Assembly (NCBI GenBank): GCA_030340625.1
Contig: JAOPHQ010005701.1
Span: forward strand, 124,001-188,000
Origin: Merluccius polli
Taxonomy: Eukaryota > Chordata > Actinopteri > Gadiformes > Merlucciidae
Direction of reading: 5' to 3'
Length of the DNA: 64,000 bases
Below, one piece after another: positions 1 through 24,797 of the stretch. Within the stretch, counting starts at the first letter, position 1. Every line of letters begins with the position of its first letter. Under the pieces are notes generated by a model. The model saw only the letters and a list, made by a program, of their open reading frames with translations, was not told the origin of the DNA and ran no database searches. The position numbers and the translations under genes are program-made.

Positions 1-3000
1 CGGCTGTTTGATATGATTTGAAGCAGCACTCCGCTATTAACATAGTCTACAGATCTACAGTTCAGCCAGGTAAGACTGCTCAGTTACTGGAAAACAACTT
101 TGATCGTTATCAACACCTGACCTGTATTTGGGACAGGCTTTTATTATTTTAGAAAGTTCAAAATAGCAGGGCGTCAATGTTGTGCCGTTATTCCACCTTG
201 CCTTCTGAATAAAGGGTACAAACACGGACTGGGGGCCGTTTGTGTTCCACCTTTTTGCCTGCGGCGGAGCTAGTAATGGAGCCGAATCGATGTCTGTGTA
301 AAAAGGGAGTGTAAAAAAATATATATTGTGCAAAAAAAAGAGTTGTTGACCCACAAATGACAAGTGTGTGTGTGTGTGTGTGTGTGTTACCTCATCCATT
401 ACCAGTGTTTAATCGAGTAGCCGATTATTCTGACCCACCCCTAGAACTTATATGGATCAGAAATCAGGAAACGTATAGCGCTCTTCGTTGTGGTGGATAG
501 ATGTGTTATACTTAACTAAAATAACAATGGCAAAGAAACAGACATTGATAGAGTTTAATAGATTTGTTTGATTAGTTAGAGCTTAACTTGGCACAATAAT
601 TATGTGTGATGCTGTTATGTAACTGATTGAGAACTGTTAGACTGTTACTCTCTATTAATAAAACAGTTCATATTCTTAATAATGATCCAGTTGCTGTTTT
701 TACTCTATTAGATGAGGCAGGCATGTAACAATGGCCCAACAAAAATGACCCGTCATACCGGGCTGTGAAAATATTTTGGGCCACATTAACAAAAAGGTTG
801 AGGACCAAACGCACCAAACGCACACCAACTACTATTCTGAATACTATACTAAAACATTTCCGCTCGCAAAACTTTTTGTGCCCTCGTAAAGCACGCCCTG
901 CCGGGAGCTTTCTACGTGTCTGCCGGCACCAGAAGGGCTATTGAGGCCGTACATGCAGTACATTTGTGCACAGTAATGAGCAGAGGAAATAGGGAGAGAT
1001 TGAACATAAGAAAAGTATGATCTTTAAAATGATTACATTTATTGAACAAAAAATATATTGTAACATCACATAACACAAATACCACAACAATCCAAAAGGT
1101 CTGTGCCTCCAACCCATGCATCTTCCCACTCCCCCCCTCTTCACTTTTCTTTTTTTAATCAGCCAGTCTTTTCAACTCAGCATGAAAAAACATGTGATTT
1201 GACAACAAGCTATTAGTTTGTACTTTGTGTGACCCATACGCACTGAGTGACCGTTTACATCCACTGTGTGCTAGCTAGCGGATGGCTAGCCGTCATTCAT
1301 TCTTCCAATTATTCATTAGTGTTAATTTACTTAAATGTAATGACATTTTCAATGATAAAATAACTTGCATTTATGACATGTCTTTAAGGGAATTCTATCA
1401 AAATAATATGTACGTTAATATCTCTGTGAGGGAATCTGTCGGTTGTCTTGGAGATTGACAGATTTTGTGCAACACGGTGGCCCTCACGCATAGTAAGGCC
1501 TGCCTTCAGTAAGAAGAAACAAACGGTCAATGTGGAATAATACTATCTTTGTATCAAGATGGATCTTCCAAATGTGGTTTATTTCACAGATATGTTTCCT
1601 TGCATATTCCTATCAAGTGATTGCATTTGCTGTAACATTACTGTGCGTTACTCACATGAAGTTGCAGGACTGTTTGATTATCTTTTGAATTGAAAAAGCC
1701 TTTGGAAATATAAACAGGAAATCATCATAATTAAGGCAATAAGACTGACGAGTGTCCTGAGGGATCTAATGATACTTAATAAGGGCTTTTTTGACAAACG
1801 AACAGCTGTGAAAGTTGTGGAATAGTCATAATTAGGTATTGAACTGGTTTTAGGCCTTTTAACAGCCAGTAAAACTCATAAACTAGATGTGAAATAGTTA
1901 AGAGGTGGTTTGAAGTTGACATGTTGAAAACAACAACTATTACAAAAGCCAATTGTAATAATGGCCATTATATAATATATAAAACATAGGCTAGTTGCAA
2001 TCCAATGCATAATTGAAATTGAAAAAAAAAGATAAATAAAATAAAGTTATTGCAAGTTGAATATACGTAAATAGCACTTGTATGATGGTCCCTACACGCT
2101 ACTTAGACTGATATTCGACGAAGTTAATTTGTGATTCCATCACAACCGCTGAAGCTGTTGAATTGCAGACTGAAACATCGGCTGCATTTTCTTGTACAAT
2201 ATAAAACTAACCTGAAAACAGTTTGGTTCCGTTTACATGAAGCTATTGAGGTTAATATATTGAATATAAAACTAATTTCACCGCAGTGAAATAATAATCC
2301 CATGTCCGTGATCAGCATTGCTTGCTTAATTGTTGAGATGGGAGGCAGTGTGGGGAACCACACTACCCAGGTCTATAGCAGTGGTAATGGACTCTACTAA
2401 TTGCCCTTCTGTAGTGTATACATTGAGTGATATGTCTACGGCAAGAGACTACATATCGTCTATGATTTTTGTCAGCGTAATCTTTTGATAAAGCTTAAAT
2501 CTGCTCTTTGTTCATTAGCCAATTTTCTGTTCTTATTGGACTGTTGAGCTTAGTGAAAGATATGCCCATCACATCCTCATTCATTCTGAGTGGCTTTCTT
2601 TTGTGCATTCAATATGCGGAAGCACCATACAAATGCTTTCACGTAGTAGTGGGTAAGTAGTCGATAAGTAGTGTCGAGTTAAGAACTATATCTTATTTTA
2701 TAAAATATAATAATGGCTTGTCGCCAGTTACTGGCTTGACCCTGGTTAATATTTCCTGAGGAGGGTGAACAAAAGTAATAATTCATTCCCGGGGATTTGG
2801 ATGAATGGGATTAATGCATATTGCATGCATATTAACACTCCTGGAGTCACTCGTTGATTGCTAGAGTTTGCAAGAAAATCGACCATATTTGAAAAGCAGC
2901 TGAACTTCTCTTCCCTAGTTCTTTCCTTAAAGAATGAAAGCCCACCACTGCAGAGGACTGTATGTAGGCCTTAGCTGTGGCCTTGGTTCAGCTCAGCTTC

Positions 3001-3244
3001 CTGCTCTGCTCTGTGTGGGCCGGTCGTCCGGCTGCAGCAACAGGATCCTGATGCTGAGCACTACTAGAAGCCTCCTCCCCATGAACACACAGCAGTTCAC
3101 TGCCTGCACCAGCACTTTTCCTTCTCCAAACTAATTTTGCTTTCATGTTTGCCATGGTTCCCGTGAGGAGGTGATTGCTGCAGGGATCGTCCAGAACCAA
3201 TGAATGAAGGGGTTTTGGAAAAGGCTGAATGGATTAGGCCGCCG

Positions 3245-3276
<32 letters not shown>

Positions 3277-3836
3277 ACTAATTCGGCCAAAGGCTTACTT
3301 ATACACAGTACCCCATAATCCTTATGTAATGCACCTGAAAATGTGTTTTTTAAATGTATTTATTTTATGCTTACTCCTCGTTTTACTCAGCATCTATGGC
3401 TTTTGTCCATGAAAATGATGACATGCACTAAACACTATGTAAAACCAAATTAGGAAAATCTTGTCAACATTAAACTTAAACTCCCAACAGTCGCTGGCTA
3501 GCATTTCATATTCCACTCTGGCATGCTGGGCGGCACATTTCCCTTCACCACACAAAGCAAGTTGGTGATGACTAATACAGCCATAAAACATTTCTTCCGT
3601 CTCTCACTTGGCTACACAACCACCATGCCACAGCTTGGGAATGTTACCAAGCCTGATTCTTCTCCTTGGTCCATTCAGTCCCTTGGCTAAACTTGATTTC
3701 TGTAGACGCTACCGCTGCAGTAGTTACAATGGGGTTTAATAAGAGAGTATGTCTTCAAATAGCTGTAGCATCAACCAGAAGTACCGGATATTAGTTTAAT
3801 TCCCATATGACAACAACTCAGGATCTCAACAACAAC

Positions 3837-3935
3837 TAGTGTTGCACCGATACCATTTTTTGGCCCCCGATACCGATACCGATACCCGGCTGTGCAGTAT
3901 CGGCCGATACCGATACCATACCGATACCACGCCGG

Positions 3936-4012
<77 letters not shown>

Positions 4013-4734
4013 AGCTTTTTTTCTTCTAATACTAAAGAACTGCATACTCACTTGGATGTAAAATCATTGCTATCATGGCTTAATTACTAGTATAATTAGA
4101 TAATACAGTATAACTAGAGATAATTACTAGTATGTAGCGGGGGGATGCGTCGTCTGTGATGCGGTCACTGTCTGTCCATTTGAGCGATCTCCCGCCTGTG
4201 AGCAAGACGCGTCTCCCTCTCTCTCCTGCTTTTTCCCCTCTTCTCCTTGTTTGTGTCCGCATGGCACCCCGGGGAGCGGGGGGGGGGGGGGCATGGGTGG
4301 TGACCGGGTGCGTCGCACCGGCAGGCGGACCCGCTCACTGAGTTTCCCCGCACCGGCGCGTCCGCAGGCGGAGCAACTTTTCTGTGCGCCGCGCGGCTGA
4401 ACCGCGCGCCCTCCGCGTCTCCGGTGCTTTTTTTTCTTTCTTTTTTTTGGTACTTTGTCGTCGTCGCTTGTCGGTCGGTCAACATGCGCGGCCGGGCGGC
4501 CGGAGTGGGCCAATAGGATAGCTGCTTGGCACGGCATGCACTGAACACGTGTGATCACACGCAGCAGTGAGTGAAGGGAGAGAAAGACGCAAAGCGCTGC
4601 GTTCCAAGTTTCATATTAGTATATGTAAATGGTATCGGCGCATTATTTGTTCGTACTCGCCGATACCGATGCCAGCATTTTAGCGCGGTATCGGGGCCCC
4701 TCCCGATACTAGTATCGGTATCGGTGCAACACTA
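3837..4734. mobile_element. hAT-type non-autonomous DNA transposon with GATACCG-rich ends
   Basis: The left end reads TAGTGTTGCACCGATACC and the right end is its inverse, GGTATCGGTGCAACACTA. Both ends are followed inward by further GATACCG/CGGTATC repeats. The element is flanked by a perfect 8-bp direct repeat ACAACAAC (3829-3836 and 4735-4742), the duplication length typical of hAT transposons. The interior holds a poly-A run followed by a TA tract (about 3936-4008) and a GC-rich block. No transposase frame is present, so it is non-autonomous. Confidence 0.85.
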
Positions 4735-5963
4735 ACAACAACTCAACAACTCTGTCTCAGAATCACTGCATATTATATTTTTGCAATGTTCCTATGGTGA
4801 GAAATCAGTAATTTAGTAAGAGGATGTACATTTTTGCCGGGCCAGCAGCCTCGTAAATCTCGAATGCACTTTGGCTTTGCAGGCTTGGTGTGTGGCCATG
4901 ATCTCCGTACATCTGCCGAGGCATGGCCTCATTTGAAGAGGTAAAGGCCCGGTAGTCCCTGTTAACCTGGCTGATTTGGTCTGTTCTGACAGCGGGGAGC
5001 CCAGATATGGCCGACGCATCAAGGCATCTTTTTTGCTTTGAGCATAAACTTGCTAGCCTCAACAATGGCTGCTTACCGAAATGTTCACAAGTCTTGGCTA
5101 CAACTCTGTAAAACATTTATTTTTTTCAGTTTGGGAGTTTTTCCCCGAAAGCGAGGGGTACACGATCGAAATACAGCAATGGAAAGCTGCCATAGTGGTC
5201 TAGAATGTACCACTGGCTAAGTTTGCCAAATGTCTAGCTAGCTTTCACAATGAATAATAACGTCTGCTATACTTGTCGATATAATACATTTGATTAATTT
5301 ATTGAATTTAAAAATGTACAATTTACAGAATGTTGCCTCCTGATGTTGAGAGGGGGGTAGCGAAAGTCATTCTGGATAACGTAGGAAAATAGCACACTAG
5401 AGCAGATCGCAGGAAGCCTGACACAACAGCCAGTGACAAATTGCAAATAACAAAAAACTACAATATTACACATACCATGTGTAATATTAAACCTAGTATG
5501 TAGATGTTCGATGTTTTGTCAGTGTTTTAGCCTGTATTATTCCTTTAAAGAAAAGAGAAATGGCCCCTTGAAGCCAATACCATGCACAGGCTGGATTTAT
5601 GCTGTGTCACCCGTCTTGTGTGTCTGTGTGTGTGTGTTGCTCGCGCTAACATTGGCTTAGTCTTATTGGAAAACAAGCCACTGTGTATAGGGATTAGAGT
5701 CTGTCAGCAGATAGACTTTAATCTCTCTTGTTTTCTCTGTATTGCGTTCCCTGACTGTTGTGGCACTCCTGGTCTATGCTGGGTTAGTTCCAATCCACTG
5801 AAATAAGGCAATCGGAGCACAATCTCCAATATATCTGCATTATTAAAGGTTAATTTAATATCGTTATCCTCTTAGCCGGAAATCTTCACTCTCTATCTGC
5901 TATCTGGACTGACAGAAACATCCACATGCTATACTCATGAGGGTATATTGGTCACAAACAATA

Positions 5964-6069
<106 letters not shown>

Positions 6070-7776
6070 GTTGCTCTAGTCTTGAACTGGTGGTAGGGCT
6101 TTGTCATCCCAGAGGTGAGTCCTCTCAGAGGGTGAGAGGATGGTATGTGTATGGTCGACTGTGAATGACAATAAGGCAATAAAGCAAGCTTAACTGTAGC
6201 GGCTGCTGCAGGCTCAGTGCTTTGCAGCTGGCTCCCAGCCTGCCATCTCCTCCCTGTCTGCTGCACCTGACACAATTACGCTGTGGGCCTATGGAAGGTT
6301 ATGCTTGACTGTGCTTGTGAAAAGGCACTTTCAGGGTGTTGAGCGAGTTAAGGCTGCTGCCGATAGGTTGTGCATGTGTAACCCCATGATAAGCAAGTGA
6401 ATTCTGTGATGGGTTTTTCTTTTTTTTGAAACCCGGGGTAATATTATCCATTTCTACACACGGGGGGGGGGGGGGGGGGGGGGGGGTGCATATTCTAAAA
6501 CCTTATGCATGGCCTTTGACTAGTTTGTCACCGCGGTGTGTTGGTGTGTGCGTGTGCGTGGGCGAGATTTGAGGCTTTTCATTTCTCACGGAGCATGTCG
6601 TGCGCTTCTCGTCTTTATCAGGGCTGGCAGTTTGCAGCCAATATCCCTCCTTTACCTCCTCAATGAGCTGCTGAATTTAATAAAGCTTGCAGCTGTGAGG
6701 AATGTTGGTGGAATCTTAAGCCCTGCATGAATATTTGAAGAAAATGCTAAGGTTTTTTTCTGAGGGGAGAAAGTGTGTGTGTGTGTGCGTGTGCGCGTGC
6801 GTGTGTGTTGATGGAGTCTGAGCTCCAGAATGTCACAGCTGTGCACCCTGCAGCTGGACTCTCTGCAGAAATGTCACATCAGAATACTATTGTTTGGATG
6901 GTGCACTCCACCTGCACTCGGCGCTCTCTGATAAAGTGTGTTTTGGAGAGTTTAGACCGCCATCTCTTTGATTTATAGTGCCACATAATGAAGGTTGGTG
7001 GGCCTACACAATGTTTGTTTTTGATACGGTTTATATTTAGTTTTGGCAATGGTGCCCCGACTCACAACAATCAATTGCAAAAAAAGGCACTACTATTTTA
7101 AATATCACTCACTACACAACACTTTTGAGCTAGTATAGAGACTATATCTTTCGACTGTGGTTGAATTGCTAGAATTAAGTATATTGTCCTTTCCTCTGTG
7201 ATTTACGGAAGTATCTAAACCTAATATAGATTTAAAGGATGATTAAAATGAAGATTGAATGTGCACGTATCTCCCTCCAACAAAAGGTTCAAGCAAAGTT
7301 ACTTTACGGCTCCTTTTTAAGTATACCTCTGTCATTTTAACAAAGCAGCCTATTGTGTTCCCCCGCCGTAGTGAAACTAAAACCCAAATCTGAGCAGACC
7401 TTCACCAGGACGAACTTATCAGAGATTGAATGGCGTGGAAGAGCAGCATGCGTTATCTGCCAGTCTGTCAGTACAGGTCTTCCTTCCTTAATCCATGGGA
7501 GCATTCTAACCAAGTCCAGACAGGAGCTGTGCTCTGTGGAGTCTGTGCATCTCTCTCGCTCTCGCGCTCTCTCTTTGATATATATATATATATATTTTTT
7601 AAATATATATTAACATGTAGAGTCACGCTTTCCCACCCCTCTGCCGTACCAGTTGTTTTTCCTTGGGCTCTGTCCTTGAAAAGCAAACGGGCCATTCTTC
7701 ATCTTCAACAGCACACATTTTGGCAGGATTATGAATCATTTCTAATCGAGGAAACAGCCTGTACAGTTTCTGTGAC

Positions 7777-8657
7777 TTAACCCTACTGTTATCTACAAAT
7801 ATACTAACATCTTTTATCCTTGGGGTCAATTTGACCCCAACAATTTAAACCTCCAGAAACTGATTATAATAACCAAGTTTATGTGTCAGATACTTTGTTT
7901 CTACATAAATGGCCCTTTAAATAAAACATAACCCCCCCCGTTATACATCCAGAATACCTATTATGCAACTATGGAAAAATAGGCAAATCCCTATAAAATC
8001 TCACTAATTGCAAGTGGGTCACATTTAGTATAGGTTAGGTTAGGGCCTAAAGCAGAGGGAAGTTTTTTGAAGATTATAAAATTGGGTTAGGATTAGGTTT
8101 GCATGTTATAGTGATCTCAATATCATCCAAAAACAACCAAAACAAATTTGTGTAAAATGTTGATATTCTGGTAACACTTTACAATAAGGTACGCAAAACG
8201 TGGGTAGTTACTGAGTAACGAATGAGTAATGAATGAGTAACGAATGATGAACAACCAGGGCCCTAACTGGGGCCCTAACGGGGCCCTAACAGGGCCCTAA
8301 GTGACAGTTACTACTGAGGAATTACTGGTAAACAGACTAGGGGACTACTGTATTCGTTACTGAGTAACTGTCACGTAGGGCCCTGTTAGGGCCCCAGTTA
8401 GGGCCCCAGTTAGGGCCCTGGTCGTTCATCATTCGTTACTCATTCGTTCCTCGGTAACTACCCACGTTTTGTGTACCTTATTGTAAAGTGTTACCGATAT
8501 TCTTATTTGTTTTAAATGGCTAAAACAACCTGGGGTCAAATTGAATGTTACCGAGTTCTCCCCATTCAATTAGGAAAAGAAAAACATTGAGTTGGGTCAA
8601 ATTGACCCCAAAGATTATCATCTTTGGGGTCAATTTGACCCCAAAGATGAGGGTTAA
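7777..8657. mobile_element. piggyBac-like non-autonomous element (TTAA flanks)
   Basis: The element is bounded by TTAA at 7777-7780 and 8654-8657. Just inside are CCCT on the left and AGGG on the right. Near each end lies the palindrome GGGGTCAATTTGACCCC: once on the left at about 7825-7840, and twice on the right at about 8595-8645. TTAA duplications and CCCT-type ends are the hallmark of piggyBac-type elements. A separate hAT foldback element (8170-8495) has inserted inside. No transposase frame is present. Confidence 0.65.
8170..8495. mobile_element. hAT-type foldback MITE, nested insertion
   Basis: This is a long imperfect inverted repeat that starts GGTAACACTTTACAATAAGG and ends with the inverse. 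It contains repeated GGGCCCTAAC blocks in opposite orientations on the two halves and GAGTAACGAATGA repeats. The 8-bp direct repeat GATATTCT flanks it perfectly (8162-8169 and 8496-8503). It inserted into the piggyBac-like element, so it is the younger of the two. Confidence 0.85.
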
Positions 8658-10161
8658 GGACCTTAACTCGGATGGCACTGTAGATAACCATCAGCATCAT
8701 CACAACCACCACTTCTTCCACCACCTCCGGGGACCAGTTGAAATTCTTCAGTTAAAATACCATTCAGGGTTTTTGGGGAATTTTTTGGAACAGGGAGATT
8801 TACTAGCCGTTCAACACTGGTGGTTTGTAAGTTGTCCCTGGTGGATCCAGAAGGCTAGGCTAGGTGGGGTATGATAAAGGTCTTGAAACTATAAAGGGAA
8901 TAGTGGCGACCGGTGTTGCACATCCTACATCCAAGTGTCCCCGAGCTAACTGCTACCTGCTAGATGCTACCTGCCCACGTACCGTCACTCACCCTGAATG
9001 TGAACATATCAACATTTAGACTGGAATCAAAAGGGTCAGGCTGCACTTTAAAGTTGTGTTCAGTGGTCCGTTCGGTTCGGCTCTGCTGCAGGGCCTGCGT
9101 GGGCTCCGCTGTTTTGAGTCCAGACATCAGAATGCACCTGTAAGTTCCCGGGGGGGGGACCTGGAGTGAAATTCACTTCATGTGACAGCAGCCACCCCAG
9201 CTGTCTGGCACAACTAACAACGCTTTCTACCGCTCTCTGTCGGATGACCCTGTTCCTTCCAGGCCTCTCATTAAAATCTTCATTAAAAGTTAATGTTTTG
9301 TGAACTCCCATGGTCACTTGAATGCCTAACATCATCATGAAAACCTGCCACAACTTGTTCAATAATGTATAGGTCCACCTGCATTTGTGTATGCCGGCTA
9401 TCATCCATTTTAAATGGAAGGAAAAGTCCTTCTCCGGTAGTTCAGTAGCTTAGTCAACTTAGACAAAGAACCCTAAGAAAGAATGTGAAAACATTATGCA
9501 ATTATTTGCATACCGAGGTGCATAAGCACATTCTGTGTACTCGATTGCAGCAGCCATGCATTTCAAGGCACATGGTAATGCCAGGTGTGGCTACTGCACT
9601 CCACCCAATACATACAAAAGCTACAGCTGTGAACAGGGTCTGTTGTTTCCTGTGTGTTCCTGCCCATTTCCCCTGTGTGCCTCAGCCTGTTTATATCAGG
9701 GTTGGAGACATGACCGCTGCGCTGCTGCCTCTCAACCTGCATAGCTCCGAATAGATCTCACCTTGATCAATAAGTCCATAGGAGCCTTTCAGAGACACCT
9801 GACCCTCCCGCAGTGTCGGAGCGACTCTGAGCTCCTGGAAGAGAGGGCAACCTTCAGGAGTACTTGGGGAAGTTTGTCGGTCTCCCCTAGCAACAAGAAT
9901 GATTGGTGGAGAACGGCGTAACCCGCACCTGCATGCGTGTATGACCCTGTGCTATGCTAATCAGATTCTGCTTCTTCTCTCGGTATAAACAAAAAAAGGT
10001 TTTTTTAAAAATTAATTCAAGATTGTGAAGTGGTTGCATACGGACACTAACAATGCATACTAATGCCACAGTCTTGTATAACATAAGGATGGGAACGTGA
10101 GGGTGTCTAGAGCGACGGTGCCAGATGCTGACGCAGTGTGCTGGCGGTTTGTGTCTTGCAG

Positions 10162-22774
<12,613 letters not shown>

Positions 22775-23446
22775 CCCTTGTCGTCATCTTGGTGTGTGTG
22801 TGGGTGTCTGGAATCCTCCTGAGGATGCATTGGAAATAGCTTTTTTTGTTGGTTATTTTCTCTGGGCTTGTCGATACTTGATCCATTTCCACACCACAGA
22901 GGTTATCAGAAGGCATTTTGTTTTGCTTTCCAATTCCACTCATTTGCATTTTTCCATTAAGCAGCAGCAGCAACAGAAGAATGAGTCCCTTTAAACCCAT
23001 TAGCCCTTTGCTACACAGAAGCTGTGAAAATCACCACCCTGTAAAACTTTGGGAAAATGATTGATGGGTAAACTTGTGACCAATGAGTCATCTATTCTTA
23101 ATGGGAAAATACATTGAAGATGAAACATGAGCCCTGCAATACATCAGGTCATGCATCCAAATCATGTACACTATAAAAGTAGGATGTTAGCGGTTCCTGG
23201 TGTAAGAATGCATCTTTACCTATACACGTAACCTATCAGGGATCCACTCTGTCCTGTTAAATAACAGGAGCACGGATCCCTTTAGTTCCCGCTGGAGGCC
23301 TGAGGACAGTTGGCCTCATCTTGTCATCTTGTCCTCTTTTTGATTCGGTGTGCTTTACTCCCCGCGCTCTACTGTAATTGACACATACCCCCGGAGAAGG
23401 TGTCCATTAGATTAGACAACGATTGAGCCCATGTTGCTAAGGAAAT

Positions 23447-23574
<128 letters not shown>

Positions 23575-24647
23575 ACGTTAAGTGTGGCCCCCCTGAGGCA
23601 GGAATGTTAGCCTTTTCCAGTTTAACAAGATCGACTAACTTATGTGGTGTTGAATATGAAATCCATATAATTCATCATTTTAATGGCTGTGGAAAAACAG
23701 AAGTATCCAATACATGTGTACATACTTTATTAATAGTCTGTAAGATATGTAGCCTTTTCAAAACCATGCTATTCATTAAATGAATGGCAACTTGTGGAAA
23801 AAAGTGATGGAAGTAGGCCACTTATCGTATATATTCTACCCAGGGACTAATACGGCACCGTTTGAAGGAAAGTAATGGTATAATGCTACACGGCCTAATG
23901 GACTATGTGTGTACTTGATCCTGAAATGAACAGATGGAAAATTCCTGCACAGAATACTAATGTCTTGTGTAAAAGCAAAATGCTCCTTCCTTTCTTCATC
24001 GCATCATGCCTTCATTTAGAGCCCAAACAGACCTTGCCCAATGTTAGGCAATGTTTAAGCAGTGTTTTTTGTATCATTAACACCCTGCTAATGCCGTGCT
24101 AGATGCTATAAGACCTCTTGCTCAAGCTTGGCTTCGTGGATGTGGTTGGAGGAGTATTTGTCTGTACAGGTCTAAATACTTTGGCCTAGTCATTGGTTGA
24201 TTCTGCTGTATGCCCTCTGGCTCTCTCGTGGAGAGCGGAGCCCAAACTGTAGAGGCCTTTGTTTGAAAAATCCCCTTCCTTCTCCTATTTCTCTCCAAAC
24301 ATGTCTCCGTGACAGATCCTAAGTGATCCAACGTTTTTGATAAGCATGTACAGTTGTCTGGTTTTGGACGTGTTACTGTATTAGGGCGCCCCCTAGTGTT
24401 GCTCTTTAAAAACAGTCCCTTTGTGTTGGCTTTGAGAGTGTGCCACATGGGTGTGTGACAAAGGTATGCGTTTTGAGCTTTCTATTATTAGTGCAGTGAC
24501 GGCCCATCCTTTTGTTATACGATGCCTCGCAATTTGCCTTAATGGGGTTTGCACAACAGTCAGGACTACTGGATGGGGAAGTGTTCCTAAATGTAGCTTC
24601 CGGCTACAAAATCCCATCTCACCAGTGACTTGGCTGCTTTAAAGGGT

Positions 24648-24653
24648 TTTATT
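24648..24653 (-). terminator. AATAAA polyadenylation signal of the minus-strand membrane-protein gene
   Basis: TTTATT on the plus strand reads AATAAA on the minus strand, about 145 bp past the stop codon at 24798. Confidence 0.5.
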
Positions 24654-24797
24654 TACGACTGCCAACATTTCACAACGCGACCGGTTGTTCGCGTACGTAC
24701 AAAATATCCACCTAGTGATCCACACACACACATCCACACACCCAAAACAAACATAAATACCAATGTCCTTACAATTCGAGCTCCGTCAAAAGTGCGG

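Noticed and set aside
4127..4558. Minus-strand open frames of about 130-140 codons
   Set aside because: They lie wholly inside the hAT-type element and are low-complexity Arg/Lys/Pro-rich; no transposase motif is present.
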